This document shows, piece by piece, positions 24,893-34,800 of a DNA stretch of 64,000 nt. Origin of the DNA: Dipteris shenzhenensis. Its lineage: Eukaryota > Polypodiophyta > Polypodiopsida > Gleicheniales. The translations under genes and the position numbers were made by a program. The notes beneath the pieces were generated by a model that was given only the letters and a program-made list of their open reading frames with translations, ran no database searches and was not told the DNA's origin. Position 1 is the stretch's first letter. Each line of letters begins with the position of its first letter. The DNA is taken from NCBI GenBank assembly GCA_047967505.1, contig CM106539.1, one strand, 5' to 3'.

Positions 24893-27068
24893 GCAGCATA
24901 TTGTACATCCTACATAACCAAAATGGATAAGGAGACCACTGAAGTATTTAAAACTACCCTCACACAAGGTATTTCCAATAACGCTCTAGCAAATGAACGC
25001 ATCTAAAGGGTCAGAAATGCAATCTTAAACACATAACACATAAGCTCTCAACAAGCAGTATATCTAGCACTATCATTGCCCCTAACATATTCAACAAGAC
25101 AATATCAATACATCAACACAAATCCCCCCGACAAACGAACGTACTTATTCAAACGATGACAGCAACTACAAACTCTTGATCCTGAAAGCATTGAAATCTT
25201 TTTCGATGATGTCATAGCTAAATACCTAAAACGTAGAAACAACCTTCACAACATTTGCTTAACAACTTTTGTAAGTGAATACACAATTTCACCTTCCAAA
25301 ACACAAAAGATAAAGAAGAACAAGATCATTCACTACAATAATTATAGTGAGATTATTGATCCTGAGAACTACTACAGAGAGTTGTGTATGCTCTTCCTTC
25401 CATATTATGATGTTGAGCTACAACTTTAAGAAAGTAATTGTACATGGCATGACATGTACATTGACAACAGAGAAACTATTGATGACAATAGGGAAAATTT
25501 TAACAACCTCATTCCACAATTCCCCACAAAATCAAATAATAGCTCCAAAACCTCTTCCTCAAACACTAGGTCCACACTAAAAAATATTGACAAATATGAC
25601 ATTGCAATTGATATACAAGATCTTTCCAAATCAACAAAATGCTTTACTATCATATAAGATGATACCTAACCATGACTACTACTTATCCTTGAGAAAGATG
25701 AATGATGAACAACGTTTGATTTTAGAACACACAATGTTGAAAAAAAGGTGCAATCCAACAATCCCACACCATTTGTTTTTGATAGGAAATGTAGGAACGG
25801 GTAAAACATTTGTGTTGCTGCTCATAGTCTAGGCGCTTCTACGCCATTACTCACACAAACAAAGCACAAATTTGAAATTACCAAAAATACTTTTGCTTGC
25901 ATACACTGGAAAAGCTGCATTCAACATTGGGGGATGACTATACATGCCGCTCTTCATTTACCTCTAATGGCATCTCATTACACTAGTCTCTCTTCTGAGA
26001 AGTTGCAAGAATTATCTCAACTATACAAACACCTAGAAGTTGTTGTTTTTGATGAAGTATCACTCATGCACAACACTATGGTTGTAGCTGACATGCATCT
26101 CCATGAGATCAAACACAATCATCTACAACCTTTTGGAGGACTTGATATCATTCTTTGTGGCGATTGTGCCAAGCTGGTCCTACAAAAGACGCTTGGATTT
26201 TCATGGAAAAACCTTCCAATTCTACAACAATGTGGTCATTTTGGCAAGAAAATGTCATCCTCTATGAATTAATAACCCCCATGCATCAACAAAACGATAC
26301 ATTCATAAACATACTCAATAGAATAAGGGTTGGGGAACACACTCCTAAAGATATCTCCTACCTTAACGAACAATATCATCATCAACCAAAAGAAAAACAA
26401 TATATCCCACACATATTCTACACAAATAATACAAAAGACGCTCACAATGAAGAGGTTTTTAGATTGCTAGAAGAATCGACAAATGAAACAAAACATGTAG
26501 CAAAACAATAACAATTCCAACAAGCCCAAAAAACACAGCAAGATTACACCAAACCTTACATCTCAAGCCGAAAATGATAGTTGAAATATGTTCAGGTAAC
26601 TTAGACATCCAAGATGGTTTAGTCAACAGAGCAGATGGAAATTTCAAACATTCAACCGATAACTCTTCACAATGTGTGTTGTGGATATTATTCAACAATC
26701 AAAACACAGGCAAAAGAACACGATACAACAATGCCAACCTCTACAACAATAATGTTTCACCTCAATGGACACCTATACAACTGATAAGAAGAGAATTCCA
26801 AATTGGGAAAAATTACTTGAACACCGTCTCAAGAAATCAATTCTCCATACATCCAGCAATAGCTAGAACCATCCATCATTTGCAAGGATTGTCTATGGAT
26901 TGTCTTGCTTTTGATCCATCATCCATTAAGTCTCATGGGCTTACATACACAGCTCTATCAGGCATACGCAACCCAGATAACTTTTTCCTCATCAACTCAA
27001 TCCTACCAAAACATATAAAAGTTGATATCAATGTTCTACAAGAAATAAAACGACTTAAAGAACGCTAA
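24893..27068 (+). pseudogene. Helitron-like element PIF1-type helicase (Rep missing)
   Basis: A DNA helicase of the PIF1 family as found in Helitron-type rolling-circle transposons. The pre-helicase region (24,893-25,657) reads SSQQAVYLALSLP after one lost codon, then TRQYQYINTNPPDKRTYLF and FVSEYT, typical of the segment between Rep and helicase. The helicase follows: Walker A IGNVGTGKT (about 25,783), AYTGKAAFNIGG (motif Ia, about 25,899), TIHAAL, Walker B VVVFDEVSLM (about 26,041), GGLDIILCGDCAKL (motif III), NRIRVGEHTP, and motifs V-VI in TIHHLQGLSMDCLAFD and GLTYTALSGIR. At least three frameshifts and several in-frame stops inactivate it. The Rep nuclease is absent, so the copy is 5'-truncated. 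Confidence 0.85.
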
Positions 27069-27116
27069 CGGTGGAAGACAAAACAAATACATTTCAATTC
27101 CAAAACAATAACAACA

Positions 27117-27746
27117 ATGACAATACAATCACTTAACATAAGAGCATTAACATCACACTATGAAGATATACTCCATGATAAAAGCATGCTAAATGCAACT
27201 GTCTTATGCCTCCAAGAGTTGCATTCCAAACAAGACAACTACCTGACATTGCCAAGATTTACATGTTTGCAAAAAAACAACGGAGTTGGAATTGCAACAT
27301 GTTATAAAAATGAACTAGTCTTGGAACTAGAACAATATATCATTGAAAGAAGTTACGAATGCTATCTTACAATATTCAAAACAACACAACAATCCAACAT
27401 CGCAATAATTAATGTCTACAGAGGACACACAACACCACATTCAATTCTTGTGTCCATACTCGACAAACTACTCCAAATAAAACATAACATTCCGACTACA
27501 ATAATCGATAACTTTAACGCTCACTATGATCCCACCAAAACTACCTCAACAATACTTAACTCATACATGGCACAAAATAAATTCTTGCAATTGATTCAAG
27601 AACCTTCAACTATTTATGGATACACAATTGACCATATATGGTCGAACACAAAAAATGAGCAAAACAAGGTTGGCACTAATTATATTTATTGGTGGGACCA
27701 CTCTCTTATTTACCAATTCATAAATCTCCATAGAGGGCAGGCCTGA
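27117..27746 (+). CDS. EEP-family endonuclease of the Helitron-like element
   Basis: An uninterrupted 209-residue frame. It is in the same frame as the helicase end (stop at 27,066-27,068), and the 48 bases between hold no further stop. The motifs are those of the endonuclease/exonuclease/phosphatase fold: SLNIRAL at the start, CLQEL with the catalytic Glu, IINVYRGH, IIDNFNAHY (family GDFNAH, here Gly changed to Asp), TIDHIWSN and WWDHSLI (family SDH, Ser changed to Trp). A PIF1 helicase followed by this nuclease is the Helentron/HLE2 arrangement. Two changed motif residues make activity doubtful. A LINE origin is less likely, because no reverse transcriptase follows. Confidence 0.8.
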   Translation: MTIQSLNIRALTSHYEDILHDKSMLNATVLCLQELHSKQDNYLTLPRFTCLQKNNGVGIATCYKNELVLELEQYIIERSYECYLTIFKTTQQSNIAIINVYRGHTTPHSILVSILDKLLQIKHNIPTTIIDNFNAHYDPTKTTSTILNSYMAQNKFLQLIQEPSTIYGYTIDHIWSNTKNEQNKVGTNYIYWWDHSLIYQFINLHRGQA

Positions 27747-28036
27747 ATGTAATTCACCTTGTTTTAAGAACTCTCTCCAATTACACACACCAAAAAAAAA
27801 CATAGAGTTACCAAATCTTTTTGCATTTGCAAGCGGTTGCATCATCCATTCATCCTGACAATCGTTTGCTTCTGGCAGAACTTAGGGAGTACTTGTACTC
27901 ACTTTTTGGTAGTGTTTATGTAGGAGGCTGATACGAACGCTGCCTCCTCCAAACTCGTTGAGCTGATTTATGATGGTGATGATGAAGAAGAAGATGAAGG
28001 GGAAGTAATTGTGGAGCTGATTTGTGTTTGCCAGCT
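27747..28036 (+). promoter_or_regulatory. ALF4 proximal promoter and 5' leader (presumed)
   Basis: These 290 bp separate the endonuclease frame from the ALF4 start codon. No convincing TATA box is seen. A 12-codon upstream frame rich in Met and Lys (27,970-28,008) ends 28 bp before the ALF4 ATG. The transcription start cannot be placed from sequence. Confidence 0.4.
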
Positions 28037-28859
28037 ATGGAGATTGAGGGAGACATGGAGTTGGAAGCAGCTGCACATGACTTGTTGCAGAAACTCTCAG
28101 CTCCCCTCACACAATTGGATGCATCATCATCCTCCGTAGACTCCGACGTTGTTGCACATTGCGAAGCCTTGCTCGCTGCAGCCATCGCTTCGCTCCATCC
28201 CTCTACGCACTCTGCACAGGTGAGTCCATACCGTATTTCTTGAAATCGTGATTTTTGGTCGAATTTGGAAACGCATCTTCATCCAAATTTGTTGTTAGGT
28301 TCTTCTCGATTGCATCGGACTAGAGCTGCCGTGTATCCTTTGCAAGTACGCGCGAATTTCAGAGACCTGCCTGGCGATGTCAGAATCTATATTGAAGAAC
28401 TTAGTTGACATCTGCAACCCCCGTGATATGTTTACTGCCTACATGGAGGTATCTTTTTCTCGTAGTCGTTACCTTGTTATCGCAGGGCTGATTTGCACAA
28501 CTTCAATGGTGTCTGCTTGTTTAACCAGGCTTTGAATTTGCATTCTGAACCTGGAAATCTCGCTTTGTGTCCTCTCATACTGGATGGTCTAGCCACAAGT
28601 AAGACGTTCATTATCATGCTTACGCACTTTCCTTTCTTGGTATCGTCCTTTAATTACAGGATTTAACTGTCGGGTCCCTTGTCTTGTGGCAGTTTTCACA
28701 CGCATCAGAGCACGTAAGGTGGAGTTCTTCCGAGAGTCTATTCCAGGTCTCTTAAACACAGCCAGGCTTGCTGTGGATACAGGTGTTGAAACTTGGCAGA
28801 TTTTTGAGAAGATGGTTCAACTTGTTACGACTTTACAGGACGTCAGCACGCATGAGCAG
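28037..28859 (+). CDS. ALF4: ALF4 exons 1-4
   Basis: The start is ATG 28,037 (GCTATGG context); the same frame is open further upstream but has no earlier ATG there. Exon 1 encodes [20 protein letters not shown] and a Ser-rich turn. Exon 2 ends [11 protein letters not shown], matching the conserved NPRDM block of the family. Exon 3 contributes LILDGLAT. Exon 4 contains [18 protein letters not shown]. Introns 1-3 are 79, 80 and 94 bp, in contrast to the multi-kilobase introns later. Donors are GTGAGT, GTATCT, GTAAGA and GTTTGA. Confidence 0.88.
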
Positions 28860-31800
28860 GTTTGACACATTGTTCTATCTTTAAGCATTTGTACAATTCG
28901 GTTCACATTTGCTTGGACTTCAGAAGCTATTTGATTCATTTGGACGACCAGATTTCTGTATGTTGACTTCATGTTTCTAGTGTTTCTCAGTTTTACAAAT
29001 TCTTGGTCGATGGACGGCATATGTGACATTTAGTATGCACTTTTTGTAGCGGTGCATACTGCCAGCTATTGTTCTATTAAATATGATGAGAGTGTTAGAA
29101 TAATGGGTCTAGCTTTCTAACAGCCTAAACCCTGATTCAAGACAAGGCACCAAGTATTCTGCGTCTGTCTCACCCCGTTCAACATCCAGCATTGTCCACA
29201 AGCTATAAGAAACCCTGGAACTGCTCCCAGGTGTCTTTAGAAGAAAGCTCACTGAGCTCCACTCGGGCTTGACTCCTGAGTACCTGCAATCCCTCCTCTT
29301 CTTGTGGCTCCCTCATCTCTGACACAAAGTCTTCAAATAGGTCACCAACACATCTGTCCAACATCATGCATTTGACCCACCATGGAAAGTCCTCCATGTC
29401 AGCTGCCCTATCAGCATGGCCATCTCTGCAGATTCTTCAACCAACAAGCAGAAGGCTCTGAATGCCTTTGCCATTAGAACTCCCCCTTTGTTTGTCTGGA
29501 AGGCTTCCACCCTCCAGGTGAAGAACAAGGTGTCCAAAGCATGCAACTGAAATTGAAATCAAGCACGAAGAGAAAGCATACCCTGGTTCAAATTTATTTT
29601 AGTCTGCTGTTCTAGCAAGCTAAGTACCTGCGTGAAGTACCCACCAGATCAGCATCACCATGAAAGTCTGACCCAGTAACATGAAAATCTGAGCTCAAAC
29701 TTTCCAACTGCTATACGTTCGGCCTCAGAGTGACCACATCCTCATTCTCCCTAGTGCAGCGGCCTTGTTCTCAGCATAGTCTGAGCAACCTCTGCAGTAC
29801 TCCATTTTTACATAGGAATCTACCACTGCTCAACATTGGACATGAGTATTGTGACACCCTGGCCAAAATATCCAATCTTGGGGCTATTGGGTGTAGCCAC
29901 CATGAAAAGCTCCTCTTTTACCTAGCTCGCTGCATTTAGTTCCAACTCTCCTTTCTTGCGTTGGTTCGTGTTCTTAAAAGCTGCTCCAAAACTACTTAGA
30001 GCTTCTGTGGGTTCTAGGAGAATTGACCAAAGGCCCACTATTTATAGATGAGGGCTTGCTCTTACCTAATTGACTTGAGGTACATGTCATCAGCACTCTC
30101 TTCATCATGTTTACACATAGGTTCCATCCACCTTAGAGCGCTCCATTGATCCTGAGGCACACATATTTTGTCATGGTATCAGAGCTTGGGGTAGCTCATC
30201 TCTTGAGAGTTTTTGAGTGTTGATTTTTCATGGAGTGCATCTGCCAATGGTTTTCCATGTTAAGTGAAGGTTCTTTTAAGAAGCTGTTGATCCCTTTCAT
30301 CTACAGCTGAGTGAGGCTTGCAAAGATTCAAAGAAGGAGAATCCATTGAGAGCAAAGACAAGCCAGAGAACCGATCTCCTAAAGTTGCATGTGCATTGGA
30401 GGAGTGCTATGCGTAGGAGAAGCCACATTGAAAGTTCCGGTCAGTTTATGTCTTTTCTTTGGTCAAAGGAGGCATATGAGGGTCTGCTTGAGTTCCTTAC
30501 TGAGGAGTCTCTGATTTGAATGAGTGTTTGAGTGCCAGTGCTAAGTTTCGAGCTTGCTCCTGGATGAGTGCTTGAGTGACGATGCTAATTTTTGAGCTTG
30601 CTGCTCAGCTCCAATATCATGGGTTATCAGGCCAACGTCCGCTTCTCTACTTCCCTTACACTCTGCTTCCTGCTTGCAGGATCGTTTCTCTTGCTCATCA
30701 TCGCTGCAAGAATCTCTCCTCCCAAGCATTCTACCATGAATAGCTTTCATGGATCCTTCCCTGGCTTCAGAGTCCATCTCTCTCACTGTGACTCCTTCAT
30801 GCATCCCCTCCAGCATTTGAATGCTTCACAGTGATTGCAGCGAGCAGCACACTCCAGCCTGCTTCGAGCTCATTCCCTTGCAACTAGAATGCATGAGCTG
30901 CTGCTTCATTCCCCGACTGTTGAGCGATCTCACGAGGAATGTTTCCGACCAGAAGGTTGCTGTTCAGATCTAACCATATCAATTTCGTGCAGTTTCCAAG
31001 CGTCGCTGGAATGCCTCCAGACAGAATTGTTGGCGAGCTGCAGCATGCTTGAGATTTGGCATCGAACCGAGCTCAGGATGAATACCACCGCTTATGATGT
31101 TGCTGAGGAGAGAGAGCCATTCCAAGTTGCTGCAATTCGCCATAGCGGTTGGAATAGGGCCAGTCAAGATGTTGATGTTCAATATCACTTTCCTCAACTG
31201 AGCTGCTTAGCAAAGATTAGGTGGGATTTCACCCTCGAGTACCCCAAATCACCAGCTCCTCGAGGTTGGGAAGAGAAGCGAGCGACGAAGGAGAAGAGTT
31301 GCCGTCGTCTCGCAATCGTAGATCTGGCCTTAGATTTTTTCATAAGGTTCTCTCAAAGACACGTGGCAGATACAAATTGACCAGGGTTAGTTGAAAGCAC
31401 CCTTGGTTAAGTTTGTCAGACTAAGGTTAGTTCAATCTTACCTTGATCAATGGTTAAGTGAACCCATAATAACCATGGTTAAGGTTTAGGGTTAGGTTAA
31501 CACCACATCATCATGCAACCACCCAAGGACATAACCCCTGCAAAGCACAGTTTTGTAAGCAGCATATGAATTTCTGTGCCACATCATCAGGCCACCTCTT
31601 CTTCATAAAACTTCGACAAGCCGTAACTTCCAATCTAGGAAGAATTTTCACGCACTCCAAAAAGGAAAAGTGGTCGTCTTTTCGAGCTCTACGCGCCTGT
31701 CAAATCAAAATGATTATCAGTAATTAGACACCGCCATTGAAGCAAAACAAAGCTCATGGTAAGACCTTTGCAACAAATGGTAAAGCAACGCATGAATGCA

Positions 31801-34800
31801 AAAAGCATGCCGAAAGCACAAATGCGTGAGATGACCATATCACAGAACATGGCATCCTCACATAAAGCATTAAAGGAACCGGAAGAACAAAGCATCATGC
31901 ATTAAGCTACATCAAGCAAAGAAGAGAACGCCATAGACAACATGTATTGAGAAGCAAAAGACTTTCCACCTTTAGCCTATATTCTTGTAATCAAACTTGT
32001 CCACCTGCAAGTAGCCATGTAAGCACTCAGGGGAGGTATTGACATGTAAAAGCCACACTTGACCACCTTATGTAGCAAGGTATGCACTAAGGGGAGGAGA
32101 TGGAATGTTAACTCACATCTGACCACCTTGCGGTAGCCAATGGATCATGGCACCAAGGGGAGGTGTTGAGATATGGTGCCATGAGAGATGTGGATCAGAG
32201 GATCCCACAAGTATTGACTATTCTAAAGGCTCTCTCTATATAAGAAGCCTATCTTGTATTGTTGAGAATAGAGAAATACATATACACTCAAGATTCTGTT
32301 TATGAGTCCAAGCTAATCTATCTTGGAACTTAATTGACTTGAGGTACATGTGTTTACACATAGGTTCCATCCACCTTAGAGCACTCCATTGATCCCGAGA
32401 CATGCTTATTTTGTCAGTTGATGGGTTGGTATGCATTGTATGCATTTGTTTGAGTACTCAGGTCACGTCAAGTGGGGTGTGGTCTTTACGTTTCTCATTA
32501 AGAGATGGAAACTAATGCCCGTAACCCTTCAATGGAGATCCACCCTCAAATGCTAGACCATAGACAACTAGTACCTAACTGAACAGTAGGAAAACATGTG
32601 TATCATTTTGGCAAACATCCTAATTTAAGAAACTTAAAATTTCAAAAAATAAAGATATGCAATAAATGAATTTAGCAAGTAAGTGGATACTTGTTTTGTG
32701 AAGAGACCTTCTATCCATGAGTTCAAATCTTCCAAGTATATCTTAATACTGGATGTAGTAAGTTCAAATGTTGTAAGTACGCTTCTCCTCTATACTTTGA
32801 GAGGAGTCTAAAAACTTTATGACTAAGCATAGCTTTGCTTACTTGTGTTTTTATCTTATTTAGTCATAACTTTGTTTACTGTCGCTTACAAACTCCCTTC
32901 TTCCCTTGTCTCATTTTCTTTCTCCTTTGTTCTTCGCTTGTTTCTTAAAAAAATTAATTTGGAAGATTGGATATATTCTATTCTTGTGAAGGTATATGTT
33001 TTCTTGGTTCGCTCATTCTACATGTCAAGATCTATTAAACGGATTACTGCATGTGTTTATTGTTTGAATTGTGATAATGCAGGAGGAAAACCAAAAACAA
33101 AGGCTGCAACGTATGCTGGGAATTTTCATTCTTCTGCTTTTGGTCCGAATCTATTGTGTCCTTATTTTGATAGTTTTCTTCATTTTTTCCCATTGAGCTA
33201 TTTAGAGGCATTTATGTTCTTTTGAACTCTGTGTTCTTTCAGGAAAGTTCATGTAAGCATGACGAGATGGACAATCCAAGTGTCATGCACTCTGTTGTGC
33301 TACGGCTCGCCAGTTTGTTACCTTCTTGCGGTTTTCCTTATTCTAATCTGCTTACTGGAACCTTTCTTGAAGATACTGTTGTTTCAATGAATAAGGGTAA
33401 TCATTGGCATGTGTTCCAGTACATTGAGATTTTTTTTAAAAAGAGCAATGCATAGTTCCTACAATTCAGAGCAGACAGCTGTTTGGCTGGCCAGAAGAAA
33501 GTTGACTCTTTTCAGGTTCTTGATGCAGAATATTGCAGTGAGACTATCGACCTTTTGGAAACACAAAGAGGAGCTGCTTTTGCAGGTTTGACCACAGAGA
33601 AAGTAACATAAAACATGCATTGGGCTTTTTGTTCCGTCATCTGTCTTTTTCACATCCCCTATACCTTCCCTCTGATATACGTTATTGTTTTAATCTGTTT
33701 CACTGTGGCAGAGCAGTGTACTTGATATTCTGTTTTGATGAAGTAGCAGACAAGGATCATAAGGCAATAGATTCATTGTGTCTCAGAATGAAGGGCTCAA
33801 AGCACGTGTTGCTGGATGTCTTGTGTAATGTTAAGGTCCTCCTTGTTCCACAAGCGGGGTCATGGAAGGTAGTCGAACATGGGATTGATTTATTGTCAAC
33901 TGTGTTGGGCGTATTTTTGAAACCTGCGGACATTTTGGATAACATTCAGCTGGAGGAATGCAGTGAAACTAGTTTGAAGCTTGGTAGCCTTTTACAGGTT
34001 CAGTTTTCTATTTCATTATTAATGGCAATTTTCAGCTATACTCTGCCACAATCATGGAAATAATGGCAGTCCAGCCTGCTGTATTGGAGTTAACCCTTGC
34101 TAACACAGTTTTCTTTTGCTTTGTTTTCATTGTGGTCTGTTGGGGGTTGCTATCTGGGATAGGGTGTTTCCTTGATCAAAAGGTTTCGTTCTCTATGGAT
34201 GTTTATGGGAATTAGAACGCTGATTATGCAAGGACTGGCCAGGCCTGAAATCATCTTTTTAAGATAGTCGTCTTACTTCTTTTCTTAGGGTTTCTATATA
34301 AGATTTGTGTGTAGAGTCTTTCAGTGATTGCTTTCTTTCTAGTTTATCCAATAATGGGGTGGCTTAAAAGACCTCCTCTCTCATATATATGTGCATAAGA
34401 AGAGGGTGTTCGAGCTGCAGGATCGGGGCGATATGGTTTCTTGACAAGAGATACGTTGGGATTATCATGGTCACCTCCCCACGTGTAAGCCTCCAAATAA
34501 GCAGGACATAGGGGGGTGTACTAGTATAAAGAAAAGGGTCTGAGAGATGCCACATGGGCAGAGAGACAGAGAGACAGCCATAGGGACAGATCGGAGATGG
34601 AGTGCAGGGCTGCGCATGGGCAGCATGCAGGCTGCCATGGGGACAGCATAAACAGTAAGCTTAGGTGCTGCAGTAGGACCTGCAAAGGATGGCAGACCAG
34701 TATGGAGTCATTATGGCTGCAAGGCAGACAGTAAAGGGCCAAGTAGAGGTATGTACCTGGTCGGCAGTAGCATGGACAGATGGCTGGAACTGATACTGAG

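Larger units (their letters stand above)
30066..32416 (+). mobile_element. Non-autonomous LTR retrotransposon, copy B, in ALF4 intron 4
   Basis: The 5' LTR end (30,066-30,173, ending TTTTGTCA) is followed at once by the primer-binding site TGGTATCAGAGC (30,174-30,185). The 3' LTR is 32,164-32,416 (TGTTGAGAT..TTTTGTCA, with CTATATAAG as TATA box), preceded by a purine tract AAGGGGAGG. Both LTR ends share ACACATAGGTTCCATCCACC. The U3 half of the 5' LTR does not match the 3' LTR, so it is recombined or diverged. No gag or pol is present. The interior has a leader, an antisense LRR fragment, the segment shared with copy A (31,558-31,940), and three purine-tract repeats. It lies in the sense direction of ALF4. 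Confidence 0.8.

Noticed and set aside
30835-31380. 181-codon + strand frame
   Set aside because: It is the antisense shadow of the LRR receptor fragment, whose repeats are clear on the minus strand.
31483-31498. Telomere-like GGTTTAGGGTTAGGTT
   Set aside because: Only two imperfect units, no array, inside an LTR element with other GGTTA words nearby.
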